The notes: generated by a model not told the origin, from the sequence alone. Counted from the first letter of the stretch, positions 1 through 9,260 are shown. The stretch: 64,000 nucleotides of DNA from Oligoflexus tunisiensis (GCF_001748245.1 NZ_BDFO01000001.1:5216483-5280482); one strand, 5' to 3'. A program made the numbers and translations.

Positions 1-609
1 ATGGATGGTCGGAAACAAAGCTTTTCCGGCGTCATTTCCATCACGGACGTCCGCCATCCCTCACGCCTCGCCTGGGCGTTGCAGGACAATTCCACGCGGG
101 TCCTTACGGGTCCGGGCCATGAGCTCCTGGCTCGTCGTCTCAATCAGCCTGTGGAAAATCTGATCACCCAGAAACGCTTCGAGGCCTGGAAAAAGAAATT
201 GCATGATGAATTTTTTGTGAGCGATACAGTCGGGGCTCTGGTCTGTGAAAATGGGCGCCTTTACGCCGGAACCAGCACCGGCGGACGCGGCTTTGAAGAT
301 CCGGGCCGGGTCAGCGATTCGGCCACGGTTGCCGGCAATTACGCGAGTCGCTTTGCAGCCATCTCCGCCACCGGCATCGGTGAGGAGATCGTTGATGATG
401 CGCTCGCCGCCCGACTCGAAACCCGGGTGCGGGATGGACTGGGACTCGAGGGAGCCGCCCGCAAATGCTATGACGAAGCCCTGGCCGCCAAACGCTCGTA
501 TGGATGGATCGCCGTTGATGTCGCCGGCAATATTTCCATTGCCTATGTCAGTGACGCGATGAGCTACCTCGCGATCACCTTTGATGGTGAAGTTCTGGCA
601 TCGTCCTGA
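1..609 (+). CDS. Isoaspartyl peptidase/L-asparaginase family protein (5' truncated)
   Basis: This is the C-terminal two thirds of an Ntn-hydrolase of the plant-type asparaginase/isoaspartyl peptidase family, which cleaves isoaspartyl dipeptides or L-asparagine after self-processing. The segment DTVGALV followed by GTSTGG is the family's autocleavage site and substrate loop. The new N-terminal nucleophile would be Thr76 of the visible part. The first visible residues (MDG...) match the middle of the alpha subunit, not an N-terminus. About 70-100 residues therefore lie upstream of the window, and the ATG at base 1 is an internal Met. The usual full length is near 300 residues. The stop at 607-609 is followed by a 125-nt gap before cheB. 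The family call is solid; the substrate is not determined. Confidence 0.85.
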   Translation: MDGRKQSFSGVISITDVRHPSRLAWALQDNSTRVLTGPGHELLARRLNQPVENLITQKRFEAWKKKLHDEFFVSDTVGALVCENGRLYAGTSTGGRGFEDPGRVSDSATVAGNYASRFAAISATGIGEEIVDDALAARLETRVRDGLGLEGAARKCYDEALAAKRSYGWIAVDVAGNISIAYVSDAMSYLAITFDGEVLASS

Positions 610-734
610 CGCTTTCTTACTCGAAAGTAAAGACCGCATACGATCAATTACACCGATGACCCGAAGATCGGAACCAGGCGGAGGTTCGAACGTGGGCCTC
701 TGACCCGGAGCACGGAAATTTTCCAGGCGGGGTC

Positions 735-1373
735 ATGGAAGCTCTCGAATTGAAAGATGACAAGTCCGCGCGGCTGCCGCAGCTTGACAGCAATTTTGTG
801 GTGGCCATCGGCGCCTCCACTGGGGGCACCGAAGCCTTGAGCCGCATCATCGCGGATCTGCCTTCGAACATGCCGCCGATTGTGATCGTGCAGCATATTC
901 CGGAAGGTTTCAGCCGTGCCTTTGCCTCCCGACTGAATCAATTGTCCCAACTGCGGGTGAAGGAAGCTGTCGATGGCGATGCTCTGGATGTGGGCCAGGT
1001 TCTGGTGGCGCCTGGCGATCGCCATATGGCCGTGACCGGACATCCCGGTGATTACAAGGTGCAGGTGTATTCCGCGGACAAGGTCAACGGGCATCGTCCG
1101 TCCGTGGATGTGCTGTTTCGCTCCGTTGCGAACATTGTGAAAGGACCCAGGCTGGGCGTGATCCTGACCGGCATGGGCGCGGACGGGGCCGAGGGTCTCC
1201 TCCTGTTGCGGAACAGTGGAGCCATTACTTTGGGCCAGGATGCGAACACGTCCGTGGCCTATGGCATGCCGAAGCTTGCGCAGCAGCTCGGTGCTGTCAA
1301 CAAGGTTCTTCCCCTCCATCAGATCGCGGGCGCCATGATCAAGGCCCTGACCCTGAAAGACGAAGACCCGTGA
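735..1373 (+). CDS. CheB-type protein-glutamate methylesterase, catalytic domain only
   Basis: This 212-residue protein is a stand-alone CheB C-terminal domain, which removes methyl groups from (or deamidates) chemoreceptor glutamates. The catalytic triad is visible: Ser28 in GASTGG, His54 in QHIPEG and Asp150 in GMGADG. The N-terminal receiver domain that normally gates CheB is absent; only about 20 residues precede the catalytic fold, so activity is not controlled by phosphorylation in cis. No receptor, CheA, CheW or CheR gene is adjacent. It may serve an array encoded elsewhere, or be one of the CheB-like enzymes recruited by other signalling systems. The start is supported by an AGG 7 nt upstream, which is a modest ribosome site. 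It converges with the reductase gene, 3 nt away. Confidence 0.9.
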   Translation: MEALELKDDKSARLPQLDSNFVVAIGASTGGTEALSRIIADLPSNMPPIVIVQHIPEGFSRAFASRLNQLSQLRVKEAVDGDALDVGQVLVAPGDRHMAVTGHPGDYKVQVYSADKVNGHRPSVDVLFRSVANIVKGPRLGVILTGMGADGAEGLLLLRNSGAITLGQDANTSVAYGMPKLAQQLGAVNKVLPLHQIAGAMIKALTLKDEDP

Positions 1374-1376
1374 GAT

Positions 1377-2258
1377 TTAGGCGTGATCCTGCAGTTTACG
1401 ATTCAAGGTCAGCAGCAAGGGATAGGCTTCCGGTTCATGCGCTTCATGCACCATGCCTGACAGCACGCCGGCCTCCGTCGGACGCCCGAGCCGCACATCA
1501 GCGGCCATCGAATTTTCATTGTCCGCTGTGTTGGCGATCAAACGCAGAAGGTTCTGCCAAAGATCCCGCTGCGACGGTTGCCAGTCAGGCCAGAGTTCAC
1601 GCGCGAGCGCCAGCACTTCATACGACAAGGCTTCCAGCTCCTCGCGTCCTTCCTCGGCGGCCATTCCGTTGCGCGCATAGCGTCTCACTCCACAGAGCGT
1701 ATTCAGGCAGGTATTGAAGTACCACTTCTCGCGGCGGAGACGACAGCAGTTCACATTCCACTGAAAGCCGTGCCGCCCGAGTTCGCTGACAATTCGTTCC
1801 TCCAAAGGTTCAGGTGTGCGTTCGTCACCCCAGATCACCTGGCCTCGGGGGCCAATGACATAACCACCGTCCTCGGCGGACTTGATGCCGCGGGACACAA
1901 GGCCCTTGCGCAAAATCGTCTGGTGAAAATCCCGACGGATCGGCGTGAGAAGGGGTTCAATATAACCATTGCTGAGGATGATCACCTGAGTTCCCGCCGC
2001 AGCATCCTGCAGCAAGGTACGCAGACCGGCATCCAGTGCATGCGCCTTCAGACAGGCAAACCACAGCCTGGGCTGGACATCTGAGCAGCTTAAACGGGGA
2101 GTGTGAACCGTTTCCTGAAAATGGACAGGCTGAGCGGTCGGCAACAGGCCATGGCGGCCGCGCAGCTGAACGTCAATCCCTTCCATTTGATTGAAAAAGA
2201 AAGCCAGCATGTGCCCGACCGCACCGGGTCCCAGTATGCCTATGGTTTCGTTTCTCAT
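1377..2258 (-). CDS. 2-dehydropantoate 2-reductase-like (ApbA/PanE family) oxidoreductase
   Basis: This 293-residue protein is of the ketopantoate reductase family, NADPH-dependent enzymes that reduce 2-oxo acids such as ketopantoate in pantothenate synthesis. The N-terminal GILGPGAVG is the Rossmann dinucleotide loop. The segment EKWYFNTCLNTL corresponds to the family's conserved Lys/Asn helix at the start of the C-terminal domain. An AGGGCAGG ribosome site lies just upstream of the ATG. The length is normal for PanE. The family contains many paralogues of unknown substrate and no other pantothenate gene is nearby, so I leave the symbol blank. It stands alone between cheB (convergent) and the small zinc-ribbon gene. 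Confidence 0.8.
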   Translation of the reverse strand: MRNETIGILGPGAVGHMLAFFFNQMEGIDVQLRGRHGLLPTAQPVHFQETVHTPRLSCSDVQPRLWFACLKAHALDAGLRTLLQDAAAGTQVIILSNGYIEPLLTPIRRDFHQTILRKGLVSRGIKSAEDGGYVIGPRGQVIWGDERTPEPLEERIVSELGRHGFQWNVNCCRLRREKWYFNTCLNTLCGVRRYARNGMAAEEGREELEALSYEVLALARELWPDWQPSQRDLWQNLLRLIANTADNENSMAADVRLGRPTEAGVLSGMVHEAHEPEAYPLLLTLNRKLQDHA

Positions 2259-2327
2259 AGCCTGCCCTTTCCTGTGAGTGCAGGACCATGAAAACCTTTC
2301 TTGCCGCTCGCGTCAATGAAAAGAGGC

Positions 2328-2552
2328 CTACTCCGAGCCACCCGTCTTCTCGCGCAACTGAGCGGCGATGATTTCAGCCAGCTCGGCGGCTTCAATGCGG
2401 CGAACACGCACCGGAGGGCCATTGACCCGATGGCCACAAAGAGGGCAGGCGAACTGTTTGTCGCTAATCTTTTCGTGGGTCACAAAACTTTTGCACTTGG
2501 GACAGACGCGTTGCCGCTGCATGATTTTTTCACCGGAATAGCTGGTACTCAT
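2328..2552 (-). CDS. Small zinc-ribbon protein
   Basis: This 74-residue protein has two CxxC knuckles (CPKC near residue 17 and CPLCGH near residue 36) spaced as in a classical zinc ribbon. A charged, probably helical tail follows (RIEAAELAEIIAAQLREK). The start at 2552 is chosen over the longer upstream reading frame because it has an excellent GGGGAGG ribosome site 5 nt before it, while the upstream 57 codons look non-coding. Such proteins bind nucleic acid or act as zinc-dependent adaptors; nothing in the sequence says which. A sigma-70-like promoter lies about 120 nt upstream. It is likely monocistronic. Confidence 0.75.
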   Translation of the reverse strand: MSTSYSGEKIMQRQRVCPKCKSFVTHEKISDKQFACPLCGHRVNGPPVRVRRIEAAELAEIIAAQLREKTGGSE

Positions 2553-2671
2553 ACGCGTCCTCCCCTTTCCATTTCCTGGATCGGCGGATTTCCTGTCCAA
2601 CTCGAGGCCTTTCTTGCCGCGAAAAATCACGTTTGGACGGGCAAACTGCGTCCCGAGTTGATGACAAAACA

Positions 2672-2700
2672 TTTTTACGTTCAGGAAATATTTTCGACAA
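2672..2700 (-). promoter_or_regulatory. Candidate sigma-70 promoter for the small zinc-ribbon gene
   Basis: On the minus strand TTGTCG (2700-2695) and TAAAAA (2677-2672) are separated by exactly 17 nt in an AT-rich stretch upstream of the zinc-ribbon gene. This is a reasonable -35/-10 pair and implies a 5' untranslated region of about 110 nt. The match is inferred by eye only. Confidence 0.4.
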
Positions 2701-2817
2701 ACTTTGGCATTTATCGGCCTCATTCGAAGGAGTTGCCGGCCACGGGCCGACGAATTCCCAAGACTATGCCTAAGGTTAGGTCCAAAAGTACCGAATGAGG
2801 TGGCAGAGTCTTTGACT

Positions 2818-3852
2818 ATGGAGAATGGATTGAAGCGCTGTGAAGCACATTGGCTTTTTGCCGCCAGCCTTGGCCTCGGACTGATGTTCGCAGGACCACT
2901 GCAGGCTCAGACCTTTGAAGAGGGCTATCAGTCCTACATGCGCAACCAGTTCCCGGTCGCCGAGCTTCAGTTCCGTGCCGCGGCCAAGAGAGCCAGAAGC
3001 AGGGAAGATCGGGCCTTTATTATGAAATTTATCGGCATCTGTCAGTACATGCGTGGCGATAAGAAATCCGCGGCCAATACCTTCTATGAAGCGCTGGGCT
3101 CGGATCGCAATGTCACGGTCGATGAAGAGGAGGTGCTGGATCCCGGCGTTGTCTCCTTCTTCAATGTCATCAAAGCCCGTTGGCTCAATACACCGGAAGG
3201 CCGCGCGGCCACTGCACCTCCGCCCGCACCGAAACCAGCCGTACCCGTGGCGGTGGCTCCCAAGCCTGCTCCTCAGGAAACGGCGCCCGCCCAGCGTCCG
3301 GCAGCTCCGGAACCCAAAGCGGCTCCTCCCGTGGCTGAGAAAAGCAAAAGGAAAAAAGCCAGGGATAAGGATGCGTCCAAATCCGAAGAGAGTGGACGCA
3401 TGATTTCCTGGATGCATTTCATGCCCTTTGGTTTGGGGCAGTTCCATAACGAATCCTATCTTTTGGGTTCGGCCTTTGCCGCCGGTCAGGTGTTCGCCCT
3501 CTACTCGTATGGGGTTCTGGATAAGCAGATCGCCGACGAACGGGCTCAAAACCGGCAGGGGGAGGATAATCCCAATATTCTGCAGGCGGAGAAGGATGAA
3601 TTTCTTTTGGCGAATGCGGATTATATCGCAGGGCTGACGGAGGACCGCAACTCGGCCGGGACTGTATTTGCCGCACTCTACGTGGCCGGCGTTGCCCAGG
3701 CCTTGATCTTTGCACCGCAGCATCCCGCAACGGACGAAGGCGAGGGGCCTGAAACCTCGAAAAGACCCAGGAAAAGAGCCATCAGCACAGCCTGGATCCC
3801 AGGCGGAACCGGCGGAACCTACCTCGTGCAACTGAGACTTAACCTGGAATAA
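2818..3852 (+). CDS. Exported TPR-like protein with Pro/Ala-rich linker and DUF5683-like membrane domain
   Basis: This 344-residue protein has a signal sequence (hydrophobic stretch ending near AGPLQAQ). A short TPR-like helical region follows at about residues 30-110 (FEEGYQSYMRNQFPVAELQF). Next comes a Pro/Ala/Lys-rich linker at about 125-185. The C-terminal part has two hydrophobic helices and begins with PFGLGQFHN, resembling the 'PGLGQ(F/Y)' start of DUF5683-type domains. The linker suggests it spans the periplasm. The ATG at 2818 is used; an in-frame TTG 6 nt upstream has better spacing from the GAGGTGG at 2797 and may be the true start. It lies 95 nt before a second exported TPR protein, with which it probably functions. 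Its role is unknown. Confidence 0.7.
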   Translation: MENGLKRCEAHWLFAASLGLGLMFAGPLQAQTFEEGYQSYMRNQFPVAELQFRAAAKRARSREDRAFIMKFIGICQYMRGDKKSAANTFYEALGSDRNVTVDEEEVLDPGVVSFFNVIKARWLNTPEGRAATAPPPAPKPAVPVAVAPKPAPQETAPAQRPAAPEPKAAPPVAEKSKRKKARDKDASKSEESGRMISWMHFMPFGLGQFHNESYLLGSAFAAGQVFALYSYGVLDKQIADERAQNRQGEDNPNILQAEKDEFLLANADYIAGLTEDRNSAGTVFAALYVAGVAQALIFAPQHPATDEGEGPETSKRPRKRAISTAWIPGGTGGTYLVQLRLNLE

Positions 3853-3947
3853 AGACCCGCAGTTAGCCGACTCTTTCTCATGTTTCCCAGGTGGCATCCG
3901 ATACACCCTGCGGATCATGAGAATGTTTGCGTCGTTGAGGAGATAAC

Positions 3948-6917
3948 ATGAAGGAGAATAAAGCTCGGGGTATCGTGCGATCCCTCAGCGTGGGCATGGC
4001 CCTCCTTCTGCCGATCGTGTCGATGGCTCAGCAAAAGAGAGCGGCGGCCCCAACAGCCCAGGCTGGGAATGCCGGTCAACCGTTTGAGTCGGTCATTGTC
4101 CATGAGTTTGAATCGCAGATACAACAGCTTATGCTGCTGTCCGCCTTTGAACCTGATAGCAAGAAAATTGGCAATCAGGAGGATGCCGAGCGACTCTTTA
4201 GAAACACCCAGAAAGCGGTCAACGATAGCCAGGATGAAGGTCCCAGCATTGCCATCGCATCGAATCTGGCCCGGGATTCCGCGGCTCTGGTCGGTTACTT
4301 CCTGGCCAATTATCAATCCAAAGAAAATCAGGCCGGACTCAAGGTCGCGGCGCAGTGGTTGCAAAAATTCAGCGTCGCCTATGGTGAAGCCAGCAAAAAG
4401 CCCATCTACAAACAAAAAGCTTTATACTGGGGCGCCCTGGCGAAGTACATCCTTTCGGACGGCGGCGAGGGGGTTTCGGATATGATACCCTTGCGCGAGC
4501 AGCTGGCTTCGGAAAAGGAAATCGCCGCCAATATCGATCTTCTCGTGGGCTATTCCCTCGCCATTTCCCCCGCCACGGCCCAGCAGGGTTTCAACTACAT
4601 GAACCAGGCGGGCAAGGATATGTCGGTTTACGGCAAGCTCGGTCAGAAACTTACCGAAGCGTATGTGGAATATGGACTCGATGCCGAAGGCAATCCCATT
4701 GGTGTGGCCAGGCCTGGTGCTGACACCAAAATCACATATGCCATCCAGGTGGCTCGCGGCATGCCCGCTGGCATTCAGCACCTGGTCATGAACACCTCCA
4801 TTTATATCTGGACCCATGCGGGCATCAATAAAGGTCAGAAAACGCCCGGTTTCCTGACCGATGGTTTTGCCGGTGTGCTGCCGGTCGAGGCGCTCCGCGA
4901 ACAGGAGGCCCTGGCTTACCTGAAAGCTCAGAACTACAAACAGGCCTCCACCCTCTATCGCACGATTGCCAATGCCTTTGGCAACAGCGATCTGGGCGCC
5001 AAACTCGATGGCCGGATCTGGGAAATCGAACTCCTGAACTTCCAGAAAACCGGTGGGATCGCTGATCTTGAAACAACCTTTATGAGTCTGCGCGAGCGTT
5101 ACCGGGACAAAAGGAAACCCGCCGATCCGGACACCCCCACTTATGCCTCTATAGCGGAAGCCTATCGCAAGGTATTGGATCAGCTCCTGACGACAGCGCT
5201 TGGCGCCAATGCCTCCCCGGCCATGAAGCAGACAGCCATTCAAACCACCATGCGCTATGTGAAAATCGAAGCGGATCGGCAGCAGGCCTATCCTTTGAAA
5301 GCCAAGGTCGCCCAGCTGTATCGCAGTCTGAATATGTTCAAGGAGGCGGTGGACCTTTACCTCGACATCGCCAAGGAAAACCCCATGAAGAACTATCTTC
5401 TGGCGGTTGAATCGCAGAGTCGCCTCGCGGCATGGCCGACCCAGCCTTACTTCGACAAGGCCGCGGCCGGTGACGCCGGCGAGCGCACCAAACTGCTCAG
5501 CATTTTCGAAACCATCTCCCAGCTCAGAAACGGCGATGACTGGTTTATGCTGGCCCATATCGGTCTTTTGAATCGCGCTCTCGGCCAGAACAAGAAGACC
5601 GAAGACCTCTGGATGAAGGCGCTCAAGACCAACATGAACTCCAAGCTGGCCATGGAAGCGGGCGGCCTGCTCCTCGCGGAATTCTATGCCGGCAAACGCT
5701 GGGAGGACGTGATCGACCTTGCTCATCTGTTTATCGCGAAAAAAGCGGTGCCGACCAGCAAGGGCCGAAACATGAACTACCAGCCCTGGCTGGCGGATGC
5801 CCTCTATAATGGTGGCCTGGCCGACCTGCAGGCCCAGAACTTTCCCCGCTCGGTGAAGCATCTGGAGGAATTCGTCCAGGGCTTTGCGAACGACCCGCGG
5901 ATTGCAGCTGCGACCTATTCCCTGGCCTATGGCTACAAGGGCACAGGAAAATTGGTGGCCGCATTGAATGCCTGCAAGATCGTGGTGGAAAAATATCTCC
6001 GCTACAGCCTGCGTCCGAAGGTGATGCTGCAGGCCGCTGAGTGGGGCGCTGCGGACCGGAATACCTGGGAATATTCCTTCTTCTTCTACACCCGGTATTT
6101 GACTGATTATAAAAACGAGCGGAATGTCCCTGAGATTCGCATGACCTTGGCCGACCTTTACCTGAAGCGCAAGCTTTATGGATGGGCGGCGCGCCTTTAC
6201 AAGGAACAAAGTCTGGCGTCGAACGTCACCAGGGCTCAGCAGCTTGCCGCTGCCGTGAAGTATATGGACATCGAAGAGCAGTACGGCGAACCCAAGGACG
6301 CGTATGCGGGCGCCATACGGATTACGCAGCTGGCAGGTCCCAAGGATCCCGCGGCGATGCATGCCCTGGCGTTTATGGGTCGCTATGTGGCCAACAACAA
6401 GGATCTGAAGGGGATGGCTGAGATTGAGCCGAAACTTCTGAATTTCAGCAAGGCCAGCAAGGAAGTTCAGGAGGCCGTCGGATTTGTGCGCTTCCGTCGG
6501 GCTGAAATGATGACCCGGCCTATCGTTTATACGGAAAACAATCTTCTGATCAAGGATCCCGAAGCGGTTGTGAAAAAATACTTCGATGTCTTCGAGAATG
6601 AAAAGCAGCACTATCTGAAGGTTTGTCAGATCGGAATTACCGTGTTCTGTGCTCCCGCCATGTTGCGACTGACGGTCGTGGCCCGCCAGGGCATGGAAGC
6701 CATCGACAAGGTGACGATTGCCGAAACGCTGGGGCCCAATCGGGTCAACAGCTTCAAAGTCTTCAAACAGCTGCACCTGAGCAAGGTCCAGCAGGCACGC
6801 AAGGACTTCATCGACCAGGCCTTGAAGCTGGCCCGGGCTGGCACCACCACCCCGATTTGGAAGGATGAAGTGATCAAGACTCTGGAATACGAAGGCAAAA
6901 GCGGCGTAGCGCACTGA
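3948..6917 (+). CDS. Large exported TPR-repeat protein
   Basis: This 989-residue protein has a clear signal peptide (basic start, then ALLLPIVSMAQQ). The rest is almost entirely alpha-helical, with TPR-type repeats recognisable from about residue 300 onward (for example EALAYLKAQNYKQASTLYRTIA and AYSLAYGYKGTGKLVAALNACK). It should act as a periplasmic or surface scaffold. The ribosome site is strong (GAGGAGAT, 5 nt before the ATG). The preceding gene is also an exported TPR protein and the pair is probably co-transcribed. Proteins of this type occur next to motility or secretion machinery in delta-proteobacteria-like lineages, but no ExbB/TolR-type partner is visible here. I therefore do not assign a pathway. 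Confidence 0.75.
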   Translation: MKENKARGIVRSLSVGMALLLPIVSMAQQKRAAAPTAQAGNAGQPFESVIVHEFESQIQQLMLLSAFEPDSKKIGNQEDAERLFRNTQKAVNDSQDEGPSIAIASNLARDSAALVGYFLANYQSKENQAGLKVAAQWLQKFSVAYGEASKKPIYKQKALYWGALAKYILSDGGEGVSDMIPLREQLASEKEIAANIDLLVGYSLAISPATAQQGFNYMNQAGKDMSVYGKLGQKLTEAYVEYGLDAEGNPIGVARPGADTKITYAIQVARGMPAGIQHLVMNTSIYIWTHAGINKGQKTPGFLTDGFAGVLPVEALREQEALAYLKAQNYKQASTLYRTIANAFGNSDLGAKLDGRIWEIELLNFQKTGGIADLETTFMSLRERYRDKRKPADPDTPTYASIAEAYRKVLDQLLTTALGANASPAMKQTAIQTTMRYVKIEADRQQAYPLKAKVAQLYRSLNMFKEAVDLYLDIAKENPMKNYLLAVESQSRLAAWPTQPYFDKAAAGDAGERTKLLSIFETISQLRNGDDWFMLAHIGLLNRALGQNKKTEDLWMKALKTNMNSKLAMEAGGLLLAEFYAGKRWEDVIDLAHLFIAKKAVPTSKGRNMNYQPWLADALYNGGLADLQAQNFPRSVKHLEEFVQGFANDPRIAAATYSLAYGYKGTGKLVAALNACKIVVEKYLRYSLRPKVMLQAAEWGAADRNTWEYSFFFYTRYLTDYKNERNVPEIRMTLADLYLKRKLYGWAARLYKEQSLASNVTRAQQLAAAVKYMDIEEQYGEPKDAYAGAIRITQLAGPKDPAAMHALAFMGRYVANNKDLKGMAEIEPKLLNFSKASKEVQEAVGFVRFRRAEMMTRPIVYTENNLLIKDPEAVVKKYFDVFENEKQHYLKVCQIGITVFCAPAMLRLTVVARQGMEAIDKVTIAETLGPNRVNSFKVFKQLHLSKVQQARKDFIDQALKLARAGTTTPIWKDEVIKTLEYEGKSGVAH

Positions 6918-6988
6918 TCGTTGTCGCAATCCTGCTGTCCATACTACAATAAATGGTCAGCGGCTCTTTCTGCGACGAGGTTCTTTTC

Positions 6989-7768
6989 ATGCAGCCCAAG
7001 ACCCATTCCCTGCGCTCCTATGCTTTTTCTCACAGTATCGACATGGTGGAGCTCGCTCGCAAATACACGAGTTCCCAGTCCTCCATCGACCCCAAGGCCT
7101 CACTCAGCGCAAAAATCGGCGATGGACACGTTTTCATTTTTAATCATGGCTCCGTGGTCTTCTGGAATGTTCCCGCCGAGGTTCAGCAGGAAGAGCTGAA
7201 CCAGCTGCTGGGGTTGGGACCTGTGCCCACCCTGAAACCGATCAGTGACACCTTTATCGTGCAGGAGCAGGCCGGCCCGGTGCAGGTGGAATTCAGTCGT
7301 TTGATTATCGACCGCTTGAATCCCGATCGCATGGAAGTGATCGCCTCGACGCTGGCGCAGAGCACCTCCATGGAATACTACGAATCCCTGGTCGAGGAAG
7401 CCTGGAAGCAGGTCGATCACATGGTGGCCGCCATGCGCCGCAGCGGAACCAATCGCTGGTTCCTCGGTCCCTTCAATCGCCGCATTGCCGAAGCTCTGAC
7501 CCTCCGCAGTTCCGTCATTCGCGTTCTTCACCTTTTGGACAAACCCGATCTGATCTGGGAAGACCGGATCATGGATGAGATCTATGGAGATCTGCGGGCC
7601 ATGTTTGATTTGCCGGAGCGATTTCAGGCACTGGAATATAAGCTGCAACTCATTCAGCAAACGCTTGAGGTCCTTGTGGAAGCCACCCGGGATCGACGGC
7701 TTTACTGGCTGGAACTGACGATTGTGCTTCTGATTCTTTTCGAAATCATTATGACCTTCGTTAAGTAG
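6989..7768 (+). CDS. RMD1/YagE (DUF155) family membrane protein
   Basis: This 259-residue protein is of the RMD1/Sif2 (DUF155) family. The body has the family pattern of a beta-rich N-terminal half (HVFIFNHGSVVFWN) and a long helical half with ALxxSxxxEYYE. It ends in the characteristic tail RDRRLYWLELTIVLLILFEIIMTF, a single C-terminal membrane anchor. Eukaryotic members are mitochondrial proteins connected with translation; the bacterial function is not known. I chose the ATG at 6989, not the earlier one at 6953, because GAGG lies 8 nt before it and the protein aligns with the family from there. It follows the large TPR gene by 71 nt. Confidence 0.85.
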   Translation: MQPKTHSLRSYAFSHSIDMVELARKYTSSQSSIDPKASLSAKIGDGHVFIFNHGSVVFWNVPAEVQQEELNQLLGLGPVPTLKPISDTFIVQEQAGPVQVEFSRLIIDRLNPDRMEVIASTLAQSTSMEYYESLVEEAWKQVDHMVAAMRRSGTNRWFLGPFNRRIAEALTLRSSVIRVLHLLDKPDLIWEDRIMDEIYGDLRAMFDLPERFQALEYKLQLIQQTLEVLVEATRDRRLYWLELTIVLLILFEIIMTFVK

Positions 7769-7911
7769 CCGTTTAAGCTCACCCTTCCTGACTTATGCGT
7801 TCTTTCTACCAGGTGGCGGCTTCGCCTTCCCTGCATGGACGCCCCTGCATTCCTCCTTTATACTGGGACTGACGGGGGTATGCCCGGCAACCGCCTTTGA
7901 GGGTCTGAGGA

Positions 7912-9195
7912 ATGGAAGAAACGCGGGTCGTGATCATCGACGATGTTGAAGAGATCCACAATAACATCCGCACCATTTTTCAATCCCGAAAGAACGATCT
8001 TCTGGATGCCTTGAAGCAGGATCTGTTTGGGCCATCCACCCACAATCAGAACATTAAAAAAGAGCTGAACCTCATCTTTGATTCCGCCTTCCAGGGTCAG
8101 GATGGTTATGAGCTCGTAAAAAAATCCGTGGCCATGGGTCGTCCCTATTCGGTGGCCATCGTCGACATGCGCATGCCGCCCGGGTGGGACGGTCTGCAGA
8201 CCATTCGCAAGATTCGCGAAGTCGATCAGGATATTGAAATCGTGATCTGCTCCGCCTACTCCGATTATTCCTGGCATGATATCGCCCATGAGCTCGGCGT
8301 GAATGACAAATACCTCTTCCTCTCGAAGCCCTTTGAAGTCACTGAAATGAAGCAAATGGTGATCAACCTTGCGGAAAAATGGTGGCTCAACACGCGCAAC
8401 AAGATCTATGTCGAGGAGCTGCGCAAGGCCCGGGAGAATGCGGAAGCCTCCGATCGGGCCAAGCAGGAGTTTCTCAGCATCATCGGCCATGAGCTGCGCA
8501 CGCCGCTGAATGTGATCCTCATGACGCTCGAGGACCTTTTGGACAATCAGAATGATCAGGAGGCTCTCAAGATCATTCGCAATTCCCATGACTCCACAAG
8601 GCATCTCGCCCGTCTCATCGAGGACATTCTGGTTTACACGGAGATGGATAAGAACGATTTCCGCTTTGCTGCGAAGCCTTTCACCCTCAAGGCTCTGCTG
8701 GAAACCTGTCGCAAGCAGTTTCAGCCGCCCTGCGATGAAAAAGGCCTCAACCTTTCGATCAAGGCCGATCAGGATATTCCACAGAATTTCATCGGCGACA
8801 TCGATCGGATTCAAAACGTTCTGTTCCAGCTCCTCTCCAATGCCGTGCAATTCACCGACAAGGGCCAGGTCAGCCTGGAAGTGCAGATCGATGCCAACTT
8901 CCATAAGCACACCGTTCTGGATGTTCTGGCTCTGCGTTTTCACATCACCGACACCGGCATCGGCATGAACGAAGAGCAGCTCAAACACTGCTTTGATCTC
9001 TTCTATCAGGGCGATGATCCCCGGCATCACAGTCGCACGGGCTCGGGATTGGGGCTCAGCCTCTGTCGGAAGATCGTGCTGGCGCTGGGAGGCGCGATCC
9101 GGATCGAATCGCAACAAGGTCAGGGCACGCGGGCGCACGTAACCCTGCCTATCAAACTGGATGGCTCGGCGAAGATGCGAATCGCCGCCTCGTAA
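7912..9195 (+). CDS. Receiver-histidine kinase fusion (N-terminal REC, C-terminal HisKA-HATPase)
   Basis: This 427-residue cytoplasmic protein has an N-terminal receiver domain (residues 1-150, phospho-acceptor Asp in VDMRMPPG, conserved Lys in LSKPF). A short linker helix follows, then a HisKA domain with GHELRTPLN (about residue 195). The C-terminal HATPase shows the N box (LLSNAVQF), G1 (DTGIG) and G2 (GSGLGLSLC) motifs. There is no membrane segment, so the kinase is probably controlled by phosphorylation of its own receiver. All catalytic motifs are intact. No dedicated output regulator is adjacent on this strand; the convergent GlrR belongs to another operon. The stop codon lies within the A-run of the GlrR terminator. 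Confidence 0.92.
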   Translation: MEETRVVIIDDVEEIHNNIRTIFQSRKNDLLDALKQDLFGPSTHNQNIKKELNLIFDSAFQGQDGYELVKKSVAMGRPYSVAIVDMRMPPGWDGLQTIRKIREVDQDIEIVICSAYSDYSWHDIAHELGVNDKYLFLSKPFEVTEMKQMVINLAEKWWLNTRNKIYVEELRKARENAEASDRAKQEFLSIIGHELRTPLNVILMTLEDLLDNQNDQEALKIIRNSHDSTRHLARLIEDILVYTEMDKNDFRFAAKPFTLKALLETCRKQFQPPCDEKGLNLSIKADQDIPQNFIGDIDRIQNVLFQLLSNAVQFTDKGQVSLEVQIDANFHKHTVLDVLALRFHITDTGIGMNEEQLKHCFDLFYQGDDPRHHSRTGSGLGLSLCRKIVLALGGAIRIESQQGQGTRAHVTLPIKLDGSAKMRIAAS

Positions 9196-9226
9196 AAAAA
9201 AAGAGGCGCTACCCTGGATAGCGCCT
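9194..9226 (-). terminator. Rho-independent terminator of the glrK-lipoprotein-glrR operon
   Basis: On the minus strand a perfect 8-bp stem (AGGCGCTA at 9226-9219 with TAGCGCCT at 9211-9204, 7-nt loop) is followed by CT and a run of nine T. It begins 35 nt downstream of the glrR stop. It reads only on the minus strand; the plus-strand side lacks a T tract. Confidence 0.9.
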
Positions 9227-9260
9227 AATGAAGTGCTTGCGACAGCTTTCCGGTTGAAGA

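Noticed and set aside
683..692. GGTTCGAAC, resembling the T-loop of a tRNA
   Set aside because: No acceptor stem, anticodon arm or CCA end can be built around it on either strand.
4422..6929. 835-codon open frame on the minus strand opposite the large TPR gene
   Set aside because: It mirrors the codon structure of a clear exported TPR gene and has no ribosome site or recognisable domain. Similar long antisense frames lie opposite other GC-rich genes.
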